This document shows, piece after piece, positions 11,311 to 23,349 of a stretch of 64,000 bases of DNA. The stretch covers positions 31,588,013 to 31,652,012 of the forward strand of contig OZ024808.1 of assembly GCA_964017045.1 (NCBI GenBank), in the 5' to 3' direction. This DNA is from Omphiscola glabra (taxonomy: Eukaryota > Mollusca > Gastropoda > Lymnaeidae). Made by a program: the position numbers and the translations under genes. Positions within the stretch are counted from its first letter, which is position 1; each line of letters starts with the position of its first letter. A model generated the notes under the pieces. It had not been told where the DNA came from, did no database searches, and was given only the letters and a program-made list of their open reading frames with translations.

Positions 11311-11619
11311 TAATAATATTGAAAAGGCGAGTAAGATATTTGTTTTACTTAAGTTCATTAACTAAAAGCTATGATTCAACATATAAAGGCATTTTAATGA
11401 TATCCACACCAATAGCTTGCAATGCAATTAATTATACGTTTTTATTGTCATAAAACAATTTTGATAATATTTACTGATTTTCCCTTGTTTTCTGGCCAGA
11501 TAAGTTATTTCAATGTTGATTTTTGATATTTTTAACTACGTCATTTGTAAGAATGAGAAACTGAAAAAAACGTGTAAAGTAGTAAATAAGTAGTATAAAA
11601 ATGATATTAGCTTTATGTG

Positions 11620-11740
11620 ATAGCTTTATATTCAAGCTTTATATTTAGCTTATATGCTAGCTTTATATGCTAGCTTTATTTGCAGCTTATATGCTAGCTT
11701 TATATGCTAACTTTGTATGCTAGCTTAATATGTTTAATTT
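11620..11740. repeat. AGCTTTATATGCT repeat
   Basis: Seven or so short copies of GCTAGCTTTATAT, spaced 12 to 20 bp. Confidence 0.8.
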
Positions 11741-12063
11741 AATTATTTAGCTAATTTACTTTATAATAATTTTTTGGAATTGGCAGTAAGAAGTAAATTT
11801 GTTCTGGTGGGGGAGGGCTCATTAATGTAAAGACTATTCAAAGGGTATGAGAGAAAATACGTTTGGGAGCCGCTGATTTAGATCAATATCATGTGTCTGT
11901 TAATTTCCTTCCTTCTGTTTTCACTATTTTATGAAGAAACTTTAACAGCCCATATTATTGTCGCGTTTCCCCTTCTGTGAATGTGTTTTTTTTTTCTATT
12001 CAATGGTTGTCTTTTCCTATTAGTGGTTGCTTTCCTCATACTGACGAGTCCCCTCTACTCGAC

Positions 12064-12236
12064 TATTTCCCCAAAACTTGGATTGACTGGGTTGCAATGA
12101 CCCCACGCGCGTCAGGTTATAAGGTAGACATGGATCGCAATGACTCTTCTTCGGTCTGGTTATAAGGTAGACCTGGGTCGCAATGACTCCTCTTCAGTCA
12201 GGTTATAAGGTAGACCTGGGTCGCAATGACCCCAAA
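12064..12236. repeat. 43-bp repeat, about three to four copies
   Basis: Units contain GGTTATAAGGTAGAC and GGGTCGCAATGAC. Confidence 0.88.
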
Positions 12237-12279
12237 CTTTTTTCTCTTTAACAAGCTAAAATATTTAGATTTGTATGAC

Positions 12280-12790
12280 ACAATACCTGAGTACTGCTGT
12301 GTAAGGAAACTAAAATGTGAGTATCACTGTTTAAGGTAACTAAAATTTTAATATCACTGTTTAAGGAAACTATTATTTGAACTATGTTAAATGTTTTTAT
12401 TAAAAATCCGACTCTAGAAATAAAAAGAATTCATAGACAAATCAAAAAAATAGTTTTATAACTTTGTGTGAATCTCTTCGTCAACTTTTAATGTCTTACA
12501 ACTACAAGAATTAACAATAGTTCCTATATATAACATAACTATAAGAATTAACAATAGTTTCTATATATAATATATCTAAAAGAATTAACAATAGTTCCTT
12601 TAGAGAATATAACTACAATAATTAATAATTCCTTTATATAATATATCTAAAAGAATTAACAATAATTCCTATAGAACGGTGTTTCCCACTATGGGGCACT
12701 TTGATTGTTTAGGTTTGAAAATGAGCTGTCCAGAATTTGAAAATGAGCTGTCCAGAATTTGAAAATGAGCTGTCCAGAATTTGAAAAGCA
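12280..12790. repeat. Three short adjacent repeat tracts
   Basis: At 12285-12380 there are about three copies of a 33-bp unit (TATCACTGTTTAAGGAAACT). At 12500-12680 there are about five copies of a unit of about 33 bp around AGAATTAACAATAGTTCCTA. At 12716-12786 there are three perfect copies of a 22-bp unit (GAGCTGTCCAGAATTTGAAA). Confidence 0.85.
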
Positions 12791-14309
12791 ACGGTTTCTA
12801 TGATGTAACTTCTTTGTTAAAAGGAGAATCGTTAAAGTCTCGATAACTATTTTAAATAAACTACTTAATCTAGTATGTGTATAGTCTTATGTGATTACAT
12901 CACATTTTACGAGATGTTCTCACTTTTATTGGCCCACCCTGTATATATATATATATATTTAAATTTTACAGGCGAAATGTGTTATCCAGCCTTTCAATAG
13001 AGTGCTTAGTCAAGGTGTAAAATAAAGAAGCCATTGTAAATTTTGCCTAAACATTCTAGAGTTTGACTGGATTACACCCTTTTGGCTGTAACATTAAGAT
13101 AACAGAATATTAATTCTCTCATATAGATTGAGATCGAGAGCCGTTCATAGATACACAATAATTTAAAATTATTTTTGCTGTCCAGGGATGTGTGTGTGAC
13201 AGGGGTGAGTGGGTGGGTTTTATCATAAGCGATAAGGGCTAGCATCCAAGGCAAAATGGGACATCGACTATTTGAAAGTTAATCCAGATCAACTTTGGAT
13301 TAGGGTTAGGGTTAGGTTTAAAGGCAACATCTTTGAAAATGCATTCATATACTTTCTTGTCTTATTGTCCTGTCCTTCCATTCAAGCTTTTTGATACACT
13401 GTTGAAAAATTAACCTGAATTTTCATCTGAATGATTAGTATAGTCCCCTTAAATTAGGGATAACAAATTGACCAACTTTGGAATGTGGACTGCAGTGTAT
13501 TTTAACTTACAAACGAACATAGATTTTACAACAGTGAATACAATTTTGATAAGACAAGTTTTGTAAGTTGTATATTTCTTCATGTCATGATGATTTACTC
13601 TGCTCATATTGAATATCAACTGAATTGGGATTGACCCAAAAGTCAATGTTTAAATGAGTTATACTAACAACTTAGATAGGGTCACGTGATTATTTTGTAC
13701 TCACAACTTAAATAGAGTCACGTGATTATTTTGTACTCACAACTAAGATAGAGGTACGTCATTTCCAATAACATGATGTCGAATGTTCACAGTTAAGCAT
13801 CTATCGATTGTAAATAGACATTTGTAAAATAAAACATATAGGATTATTACCTTTCTTCCAAATCTAAATTTTCCAGTGCAACATATCTCTAGGTGACCAG
13901 TTGAAGTCTGAAATCGCCGTCTCTATATGTTATCACTAGCTGGCCATTTGAAGTCTAAAATCGATATCATTATCTTTTATCTCAGGCTGAGAAATTAAAT
14001 GGTGTCTTGTTTACATTAATGTATCAAAATATATTTCACCTTTCTCCGGTGGTAACTGGAGGACATTTTAATCCTTGTAAACAAAGTCCAACGGATGCTG
14101 TTTGTAAAACATTACTCCTAATATTGTTTTTTAACGGCCCATATGTGATATGTGATAGTGATATTTAATTTAATGTATACATTAATTTACATAAACTCGT
14201 CCCTCATAGCGAATACTTAAAAATACAAGCATAGACGACTAGGCAGTCTCATATTTAAGTGGTTTATTATTTTAGGTGCCAAATTTCTCAAATAACTGTA
14301 TCATGACAA

Positions 14310-14440
14310 GTTGGTTCTATAATGTAATGAATTTACTGTAACTGTCTCATGACAAATGTTTTCTGTAATGTAATGAATATACTGTAACTGTATAATGACA
14401 AGTTTTTTCTATAATGTAATGAATGTACTGTACATTTAAT
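14310..14440. repeat. About 52-bp repeat, three copies
   Basis: Units contain GTAATGAAT, ACTGTAACTGT and ATGACAA, diverged. Confidence 0.75.
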
Positions 14441-14747
14441 AAACTAACAGCTCGATACATTCTCGTCTATTTTGGGGGTTGGAGGGTTGGTGGTAGGTGG
14501 GATACAATATATTATATATATTTTTAAATGTTGAATACATCAACGTAATTTCAAATAGGTTAAAATGCATTTTGTTGTATAAATTTGTTATTTTTTCATA
14601 AAGACTTTGAGAATACTATTTTAAATTAAATATTGTTTACACTGAGAAGCCAGTGTTTCGAGTTTAGAGCATAGCTATATTTATATTAAGATAAATTAAT
14701 TGCTCATAGGCCATACGTTTAAATCAATTCTGTATTTCTATTTAGAC

Positions 14748-16080
14748 CAGTGTTTCACAAACTATTTTATGCCATGCCCCACCTAAGCCTTTTGCAAATG
14801 CTTATACCCTTTATGTAATAAATAGATATAATTTTTAATATACAAACTTTTAATTGTTTATTGAATGAAAACTAAATGATAGGTTTAAGGGAGAAGGAGA
14901 GGGACTGAATAGATTCTACAAAAAGATTTTCAAGTAAACACACTAAGTACATTTTCAAAACATGTCATGGAGAACTTAAAATAAAGTACAAAATGAAATA
15001 TTTGTCTAAAAGTTTTAATTTATTTTTTATTTGATTTTTTATTAATTAATTAATTATTTTCAAATAAAATGAGACATCACAATAACAGTGTGAGATCAAA
15101 ATTACAAACATATCATTTAGAAAGCGTCAGTCTCAAGCCCCACAATGTGTTATATGCAAATAATTTTTAAGCATTATATCACACATGGCACTAAATCTTC
15201 ATTCAGATTTTAAAAGGACACAAAACAATAGCTGTCTTGCATATTTGGTCGAATTTGGATATTTGATTTCTGTTTCCACACAAAGCGTTGCTCTTTTATC
15301 ATCAAAAAAGATTTAACCGACTCATCATTTTGCAATTCTGTGAGTTCTTCTTGATATTGCATATTTTAGATATCAGACAAATCCACTACCACTGTCTGCA
15401 TCATCCAAGTTGTTTTAAATAACAAAATCGTTCTTCTAAATCAGTTGACAAACATTCTAAATGATTGATAATAACAAGCATAACTGTATCAGTTATTTCC
15501 TTAAAGTTCATTATTAAATAGATTTAGTTTTGCAAAGATGTCGGCTAAATAACTCACAAATGCTTTACGTTTTACTGTTACCAGAGACTACATTTCATGT
15601 TTATCATTTTAAAAGTCTCCAAAAGTATCAAATAGTTACATAAATCTTTTCAAGAAGATCCCTATTGAGAGCCACTTAACTAAGATTGAAGTAAAAGTCT
15701 TACAGGTCTGCATTTTGTTCTCAGAATATATCTTAAAGAGACGCTCATATTTTTCGTTAGTTTTAATAGCGTAATAAACTTTATAACTGAAATTAGTACT
15801 TCATTAATTGAGAACAGGCGAAATATTTTTAGCTACCAAATTCTACCAATGAAGAACGCAATGCACAAGAAGCATTTCTGGATTCTCATCCATGGTCAAT
15901 TTAAAGCAGCAATTTTTCGTTCCCATCATATTAGGAGCACCATCAGCATCACAATATATTATATTTTTAATTTGTATATTGATGACATGTAAATATTTTT
16001 TTTAGCTTATTATATAAATATTTAGATTTATTGGTGCCTTCTAATGATTGACAGATAAATATTTCTTCGGTAACATCTTT
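14748..16080 (-). pseudogene. Decayed hAT transposase (ZBED/Buster-like)
   Basis: On the minus strand, with several frameshifts and stops, blocks typical of ZBED5-type hAT transposases appear in order. YCDADGAPNMMGTKN (about 15965-15910) corresponds to the CTDGA--M-G-K block with a catalytic Asp. MLLVHCVLH follows, then LVAKNISPVLN, NEKYERLFKIYSE, and near 15215-15165 RFSAMCDIMLKNYLHITHCGA, the C-terminal dimerisation motif. CAGTGTTTCACAAACTATTT at 14748 looks like a hAT terminal inverted repeat and may mark the element's right end on this strand. The frame cannot be translated intact. The paralogous relic at 37528-40620 is related and carries the expanded C-terminal motif. Confidence 0.75.
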
Positions 16081-16300
16081 TGCTGCCCTCTCGGATACTG
16101 CCTCTCAGCTAAGTGCTTTTTTAAATTTATTTTTTTCTGTTGTTTGTTCGATGACGAAGGCTTCCTGTCGACACGTTCGTTGTTTTGTTGCGTTCCGTTT
16201 TTCAGTTTCAACCTTACTTTGATTCACTCATTTCCTATTTTGCTAACCTGATTGATTTTCCCCTTTATTACCCTGTGAAAATGAATGGAGTTTTTGGGTA
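16040..16300 (+). mobile_element. Dispersed repeat fragment, possible Penelope-like tail
   Basis: Contains TGCCCTCTCGGATACTGCC, shared in part with 28853-28880 (opposite strand) and 29370-29400, and then GATGACGAAGGCTTCCTGTC. The latter resembles the GA-GAAGGCT--- blocks seen at the ends of Penelope-like elements. The assignment is tentative. Confidence 0.35.
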
Positions 16301-16429
16301 GACAATGATGAGTGAAGTGGATAGTGAGTGTGATTTTAATTTTGTAGAGAGAGTGATTTTTCTGTGGATTGAAGAGGATTTTTTACATTTTTTCGTAAGG
16401 GTGTCATTTAACTATTTATGGTCATAGTT

Positions 16430-16750
16430 ACTTCTGTAATAATTGTTAACCTATACAAGAATGAATTACTTCTGTAATAATTGTTAACTTATAAAAGAAT
16501 GAATTATTTCTGCAGTAATTGTTAACTTATACAACAAAAACTTAATTCTGTTAGAATTGATAACTTATAACACAATGAATTACTTCTGTTAGAATTGATA
16601 ACTTATAACACAATGAATTACTTCTGTTAGAATTGATAACTTATAACACAATGAATTACTTCTGTTAGAATTGATAACTTATAACACAATGAATTACTTC
16701 TGTTAGAATTGATAACTTATAACACAATGAATTACTTCTGTTAGAATTAT
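16430..16750. repeat. 38-bp repeat
   Basis: Units contain AATTACTTCTGTTAGAATTG and ATAACTTATAACACAATG. The last five copies are nearly identical, the first three diverged. Copy A has about three loose copies at 7780-7920, so homogenisation is local to B. Confidence 0.9.
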
Positions 16751-18560
16751 TATTATTCATAATACATATTTACAAAATCTGAAAAAAAACGATAATGACA
16801 TAGAAACAAAATAGAAACGACGCATGACCTTTGACCTTTAATCTGACATTTCCCAGAGCAGAAGAATATTTCTATAGGTGTTTATGGGTACGGATAATGA
16901 CGTAAAGTACATACAGGGATTCTCAATTAAAAATTTTAACACACAATTAAGGTGTCCGTTACATTCTTTTCAAAAAGACGAGTTAGGCAGTTGTGCAATC
17001 TTAAGCTAATCAAATGTTTTTAAGGATGATACCCAGAAAATACCGTTGGAAATTACTATTTTTTTAAGCATTGAGAAACGAACTGTATGTATTTTGATAG
17101 TTTAATCCTCAAAACTGAACAAATCAAATTGAACTATAAGACACGCACACACATACACAAAGGCACATAGAGCCAATAAAGCAACCACTAATCATGCCAT
17201 TTTATTATATTTCAGTTTTATTGTATCAAGAACAATTGGTCACCTGTTGATATTAACACCTTTATTTATAATCATAAACCAACCAGAATCTAGAATAGAA
17301 GAATACAATACGTCAACTCGAAGTATGTAATTTTAGTTTAAAAAACCAACATTGTATTTAAAGGCGCCATAATTCTTCCAGGGTCTCTTATTATCATTCA
17401 GATTAAGTCACCATTAGGATAGTCCCATTAGGCCATGTCCTAATAGGTCCAGTCCAAAGGGAATGATCACTTATAAAATGGATTGCTGAAAGCATTTAAA
17501 CAAAATTAGAACCCCTGAACTAAAAGTCATTTATGGTTATTAAAGTGCTGAAAGACCATAATGTGTCTCGTGGAGTAACTGTCACATGTTGAAACTGATT
17601 TTAATCACAATAAACAGTTTCCCTCCAAGTTAAGTAGACAAGTTATACTACTGGCCAGAGACTGAAGTCTTAAGAAAAGAAACACACTTTTAAATAGTTC
17701 TAGAATTGCGCATATCGTTAGTGCTAAGATAATTGATAATTTATGTAAAGATAATCCATTTTACTTTTATTGCATTTCAATGCCATGTCCCAGAATATCA
17801 CAGCCAATCATTTCTCAGCTACTTAATCAGAAACAAAACATATTTGTGTAGGCTTAAAATATGTGTTTGATACTTCCCCTTTAACACATCCAATAACTCC
17901 AGGGCTCTGCGCATGCTAGGCACGTGACTGTGGCTTTATTGTCATTTGGCATTAACATACCCAAGGAGAGTGTCGTCATCTCCTACAGTTGATTGATTGC
18001 GACAGGCTTGACTATTTTGTCGCTGAAAGATCACGTCGATCCTTTGCTGTGTACTTTACATTCCGGGTCAAGTTTAGTCTTGGGAAGTAGAAAATGGTTG
18101 AACTATTCATAAGTTGGACTGTGTGTGGAAAGTACATTTATTACTAGTGTAAACTATGCAAGCTTTATGTAACAAGAGTAAAACTTCGGAATGCGAGTAC
18201 ATTAGTATGCAATAATTTGGTGAGAAACGCAACATTTAAACACACATTTTGATTCGATAATTGTTTCCATATAAGTATGTTTTATGTGTAACAGGACCAT
18301 AATTGAGGCATCGGGACCAAGACTAAAGCATAGGGACCACACCCAAGGTCTTGGGAGCACGTCTAAAACACTGGGAGCAAAACTGAAGCATTGGGACATC
18401 AACTCAAACATTGTGACCAAAACTGATGCATCAGAACAACAAATAAAGCATTGAGACCAAATTTGAAGCATTCAGGCCAAAACTGAGGCATTGGTACCAC
18501 AGCTGAGCAATTGAAACAAAAACTAAATCATTGAAACCACAACTTAGACATAGAAGCCAC
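16430..18560. repeat. Segmental duplication, copy B
   Basis: Same-orientation partner of 7780-11165, more compact because it lacks the 1.3-kb segment of copy A. Confidence 0.85.
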
Positions 18561-18692
18561 GACTGAGACATAGAAACCACGACTGAGACATAGAAACCAC
18601 GACTGAGACATAGAAACCACGACTGAGACATAGAAACAACGACTGAGACATAGAAACCACGACTGAGACATAGAAACCACGACTGAGACAAT
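18295..18692. repeat. 20-bp minisatellite (copy B)
   Basis: The unit is AGACATAGAAACCACGACTG. Uniform at 18540-18690 and diverged at 18295-18540. Minus-strand open frames here are repeat translations (SQSWFLCLSRGFYVSVV). Confidence 0.9.
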
Positions 18693-18835
18693 GCAATTGT
18701 CAATAAAAGTAAGGAAATAGTGAGCTCCACCAAGTGATTGTGTGCAGACCTTGCAGCACACATCGCATCCAGTCATCATTTTTTACTGTGCAAGGCGGTA
18801 AAGTGTGTTGGTGATAGTGAGGTCATTTTTAGTCC

Positions 18836-19210
18836 ACACATCTGGGAGCAGTAGATCGTTGCTGCTACACTTTCCATAGTCATATCTTCCAAGGTTAGGA
18901 ACAGTAAATCATTGCTGCTACATTTTCCATGGTCATGTCTTCCAAGGTTATGAACAGTAAATCATTGCTGCTACACTTTCCATGGTCATGTCTTCCAAGG
19001 TTAGGAGCAGTAAATCATTGCTGCTACACTTTCCATGGTCATGTCTTCCAAGGTTATGAACAGTAAATCATTGCTGCTACACTTTCCATGGTCATGTCTT
19101 TAAAGGTTATGAACAGTAAATCATTGCTGCTACATTTTCCATGGTCATGTATTCCAAGGTTAGGAGCAGTAAACTGTTGCTGCTACACTTTCCATGGTCT
19201 TATCTTAATA
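18836..19210. repeat. 53-bp repeat, left block
   Basis: About seven copies of a 53-bp unit containing CAGTAAATCATTGCTGCTAC and TTTCCATGGTCATGTCTTCC. The array resumes at 19640-19790 after a LINE insertion. Confidence 0.93.
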
Positions 19211-19212
19211 CC

Positions 19213-19636
19213 AGAGTATGACGACTATCTAGGCTCTTCATGTTGTTCAAGATTAAAAATGGGCTGGTCCAATGTTCCAGTATAAACATAAACTCGTAAA
19301 TATCTTACATAGACAGCGAAGATGCCACGACAAGCAGTTTCGACTTTTAAAATCAATAACTCAGTACAGTTGCTCCTCATTCCTGCCAAAGACATTTAAG
19401 GACTGGAACAAGCTTACAAATGGAACAGTTGAGGCGACTACAAAAGGCACACTTGCGTCTATTGCCTCCTGTCTTCCCACCCCCAGTTCATAACACCATT
19501 GCTAAATTACCCTTACAGCCAGTGAATTACACCCTTCAAAACCACGCACATTAACATCGTGAACCCCTCTGATACATAGGAGCCAGAATTATCAATTTAT
19601 TGATCGTGGGCCCTCAAAACATAGAAAAAGAAGAAG
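19213..19636 (+). mobile_element. LINE 3' end inserted in the 53-bp array
   Basis: Reads the C-terminal end of a jockey/CR1-like reverse transcriptase: LPKTFKDWNKLTNGTVEAT, then TLASIASCLPTPSS. This is followed by the shared 3' tail AGGAGCCAGAATTATCAATT, TTGATCGTGGGCCCTC and a (GAA)n end. The fuller copy at 29575-30121 shows LPKTMRDWNTVPKGTVEAT at the matching place. The insertion splits the 53-bp minisatellite. Frames are interrupted, so it is inactive. Confidence 0.82.
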
Positions 19637-19790
19637 AAGAAGGTGAGGAGCAGTAAATCATTGCAGCTACACTTTTCATGGCCATATAATCTAAGGCTAT
19701 GAGAAGTACATCATTGCTGCTACACTTTCCATGGCCATGTCTTACAGGGTTAGGAGCAGTAATCGTTGCTGCAACACTTTTCATGGTCTT
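19637..19790. repeat. 53-bp repeat, right block
   Basis: About three more copies of the unit found at 18836-19210. Confidence 0.9.
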
Positions 19791-19849
19791 CCAATATTCT
19801 TCGATTTCGTTGTTTTTTTTTTCCCACTTAGCACATCTTAAAATCAAGT

Positions 19850-19960
19850 CTACCTGACTATAAAGCAAGTATACCTGATTATCAGACTAGGCTACCTGAT
19901 TATCAGACAAGGCTACCTGATTATCAGACAATGATACCTGATTATCGGAGAAGGCATACT
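19850..19960. repeat. 21-bp CTACCTGATTATCAGAC repeat
   Basis: Five copies of a unit of about 21 bp. Confidence 0.85.
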
Positions 19961-20445
19961 AAAAAAACAAAACGATATCTGACTTTGTGTCAATAATACC
20001 AGAGAATGAAGGAAGGATATCTGATTGTGAGGTTTAACATGACAGGTTTCCGAATTTTTTTTTTTTTTACAATGTTATCTGAAGTAATCACTGGATTGAT
20101 GCTAGGCTAGGGCCTGCTAAGTAAATGAAACAAATCTATTTTTCTATTTTAATATTAAAAAATATTACTTTATATAACGATCTATTACTCTTTAAAGTAC
20201 AATTATTGATTTAAAAAAAAGTAATGATCTAATAGTAAAACACATATTTACAGTAAAACTGATGTTTATAATAAAACTCACACTAAAAGTAATACAGCTG
20301 AGTAGCTAGGGTGGTGTCAACCGATGCGGTAAACTCATGTTATCACACCAACCTCCGCCGATTTCCACAATGGATTTCTTCTTGTTAAAATAAGTCCATA
20401 TTATAACAATGACAAGAAAAAATAAAATAAATGAAGGCCAGGAGG

Positions 20446-20632
20446 CAGGGCCGGCCTTAGGCCACTGTAACCTATGCGGCCGCAATGGGCCCCGCAATTT
20501 CATAGGCCCCGCCCCGAATTTATTTTCTAATACAAAATCTTAATTTTCACTTATTATCCTTATCCTCTACCCAGAATGGGCCCTGCTCAATCCGTTTCGC
20601 ATAGGGCCCCGCAATTGTTAGGGTCGGCCCTG
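20446..20632. mobile_element. hAT MITE, 187 bp
   Basis: Ends are CAGGGCCGGCCTTAGG and, on the other side, AGGGTCGGCCCTG. A perfect 8-bp duplication CCAGGAGG flanks it (20438-20445 and 20633-20640), as expected for hAT. The GC-rich arms (GGGCCCCGC) can fold back on each other across an AT-rich centre. No coding capacity. Confidence 0.9.
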
Positions 20633-20954
20633 CCAGGAGGTAAATGTATTTAAGAACTGTAACGACTTAAAATTGCCCATCGGTATCAATGAAAAGATTT
20701 ATTTCTGAAAATTTATATAAATATAGATTACCGTCATTTGCGAAATTTACCGAACAATTAAACCGGCGTTGAATTAGGGTCAAAACGTTGTTTTTCGGAC
20801 CTAATTATAGGGTCACTTCATTTTTTATACATCCACTTTGAAATGTTCATAAACTACGCAGTTGGATTGGTTACATGTGTAGACAATGAACATCGGTTAT
20901 CCTTTAATGATTTTGGTTATATCAAGCCAGCGTGTGCTCTGTAAATAAGCAATT

Positions 20955-21020
20955 TTCAATGAGGTGTCACTCGGTGGGGTGCGCAACCCCCCCCCCCACA
21001 CACTCCAGGCACGCCACTGC
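20955..21020. mobile_element. Fragment of a GC-rich MITE
   Basis: The block with GGTGTCACTCGGTGGGGTGC, a C run and GGCACGCCACTGCGTAG resembles ends of common invertebrate MITEs (AGTGGCGT on the other strand). Boundaries are not clear. Confidence 0.35.
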
Positions 21021-21112
21021 GTAGTTACATTAAAACTATCACCTCCAGGAAAACTATTACGTACATTAAAACTCAATGTTACTATAAGACTTAAATATAG
21101 TAAAACTCAGTA

Positions 21113-21747
21113 CAGTAGAAGTCCATTAGTCCGGCATCCAACAGTCCGGAATGCCCGATAGTCCGGCATCGCTCCGAAAAATTGTAAACATTTTGGTTTT
21201 CTCCAAAAGTGTGCCTTTAAAGCAAATAAAAACGCTCGAGAGCTATTCGGAAGTTTTCGGGGTAATTCGGGATCATCCGGAAGCGCTCGGTATTGTTTGG
21301 AAACAATTAGCGGCCGGCTAGTCTCAGCTGTCACAACAAATACAGGTGCAGTGCAGCACAGTTAATCGATCACGAACGTACGTAACTTTTGAAACTGTTT
21401 TCATTAGAAATACATTTTATACTAAATGCCAAAAGTCAAGAAAACAAAAAGACCTTCGTGACTTTTTTTAAATCTAAGTGAAATATGTTTTACAGTACGT
21501 GTACATATATTATATGAAATGTAAAATAAACTTTGTTGTATTTACATACTGTATTTGTAGCTTAATTATTAAACTAATTGTTCTTATAATTACGATTTAT
21601 GTATGTATGTAGTTAAAACAAACAAAGTACATTTGTCTTACGGCAAAGCCTACACTAAAAAGAAGGGGCACCGCCCAAAAGACTGGAATTTTCAGTAGTC
21701 CGGCACCGAGCCGGTCCCGAACGTGCCGGATTATCGGACTTCTACTG
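21113..21747. mobile_element. pogo/Tigger-like MITE, 635 bp
   Basis: Terminal inverted repeats are CAGTAGAAGTCCATTAGTCC at the left and, reverse-complemented, CAGTAGAAGTCCGATAATCC at the right. A TA dinucleotide sits on each side (21111-21112 and 21748-21749), the Tc1/mariner/pogo target. Inner copies of AGTCCGGCA lie near both ends. The centre is AT-rich without a transposase, so the copy is non-autonomous. It interrupts a loose CAGTAAAACT repeat field. Confidence 0.88.
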
Positions 21748-21749
21748 TA

Positions 21750-22420
21750 ACACTAAAACGGTAAAGCTCAAAATTTCAGTAAAACTAATAGTAAAAGTAA
21801 AATTATTACATACAGTAAAATAACTACATACAGTAAAACGTTTGCATAAAGTAAATTTATTACATATAACTTTTACATATAATAAATTTATTACATACAG
21901 TAAAATTAAATTAACAGTAAAATAATTACAGTAAAACCAATGCTTACATTAAAACCCATACTTAAGTGAAGCTCATACTCAGAGAAAAATGATTAATAGA
22001 GTAAAACTAGTATTTACATTAAAACTCATATTTACAGTCAAACTAGTAAAATTATTATTCAGAGTAAAACTCATCCTAACAATAAAAAGTATAATTACAG
22101 TAAACTATGGCAGACAGGAACATTTTTACATACATTACCACTGGTACATACAGTACAACAAATGCATAGAGTAAAATTCACATTAAAGGTAAAACTATTA
22201 AATAAACTAATTTTCATAGTTACAGTAAAACTAATTACATACAGTTAAACATTTACATACATTAAAACAATTACATACAGTAAACTATTTCTTTCATCAA
22301 ATATCTTCTTTACAGTAAAACTCTTACGCACCGTACAACTCATAACTACAGTAAACTTATTACATGCAGTAACACTATGATATACAGTAAAAGTCATAGT
22401 TACAGTAAAGCTCGTATCTA
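21750..22420. repeat. Degenerate CAGTAAAACT field
   Basis: Many diverged copies of TTACATACAGTAAAACTNAT, spacing about 20 to 26 bp. The same motif is present at 20150-20300 and 21020-21110, so the MITEs here are inserted in one old array. Confidence 0.8.
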
Positions 22421-22529
22421 CGAAAGGGAACTAGCTATTTAATCCAATGGGACTTGTCAGCCAAAATAATATTGTTAATAATAGTTCCAAAGTTCTTCCA
22501 CACAAGCTGTTCATTATTGAGTCTATTGA

Positions 22530-22668
22530 AGTGTTTGTGTCTCTGTGTTGGTCAATCCTGTTTCTCTGTGTTGGTCAATCATTCATCTCTGCGTTGGTCA
22601 ATCACGTTTCTCTGTGTTGGTCAATCATTCATCTCTGCGTTGGTCAATCCTGTGTTTCTGTGTTGGAC
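22530..22668. repeat. 23-bp TCTGTGTTGGTCAATC repeat
   Basis: About six copies, alternating ATTCATCTCTGCG and CGTTTCTCTGTG starts. Confidence 0.9.
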
Positions 22669-22689
22669 ACTTTTTTGCGTTAAAATAAG

Positions 22690-23340
22690 CCAAACAATAT
22701 TGATCAAACTAACTAAATCAATCTAATAAATATTGATTATCAAAGTTCGTATTTATTTATTAAACATAGACAAATGACCCGGCAATAATGACCATTCTGC
22801 GTCATTCATTGTAAATAATGAACACCAAAGATAACAATCGGGGTGGGGGTGGGAGGGGGTTATAAAAGAATACTGCGGTTATTCTGATAGAATTATAAGA
22901 GTGGGAAAAGTAGGTGGCTTCAAGTAACACATTTGGACTGCTCACTTTAGTTCCACGGTCAATTTTATGGACACCAAAAAGGTCAATTTAATTTGCAGAA
23001 TGTGTTATAATGTAGATCTTTATTTACACAAAATGGCCACGTTACTTTTCTAGACTTTGATATAATATAGATATTTATTTACACAAACATCCAAATTAAG
23101 TTATTAGAGACCATTCCATAATAAAGATTATTCCATAATATAGCTAATGTTATTTCCTTAAAATAAATATTTATTTACGAAGCGATAATACACATTGTCT
23201 TTAGGTTTTCAGTTGTCTTATAGAACTGAGTATTTTTTAATGCATTGATGAACGAGCAGAAACTTAAAAACTACAAGGAAACAACAGTTGTATTTATTGT
23301 TTATAATTTAAAATGATTGTAAATAAGGACTTACACTTGC
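22690..23340. other. Unassigned AT-rich stretch
   Basis: No exon, RNA gene or element recognised. TTATTTACACAAA recurs a few times. Confidence 0.5.
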
Positions 23341-23349
23341 CATCATGTC

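Larger units (their letters stand above)
13430..16080. repeat. Second segmental duplication, copy C
   Basis: Matches 34370-40800 in the same orientation. Shared landmarks include TTTTGTACTCACAACTTA (13722 and 34420), GACATTTGAAGTCTAAAATC style blocks (13950 and 35228), TTTTAATCCTTG (14066 and 35350) and a hAT transposase relic. The partner copy is expanded by a LINE, a Penelope-like fragment and the 36-bp array. Confidence 0.8.
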
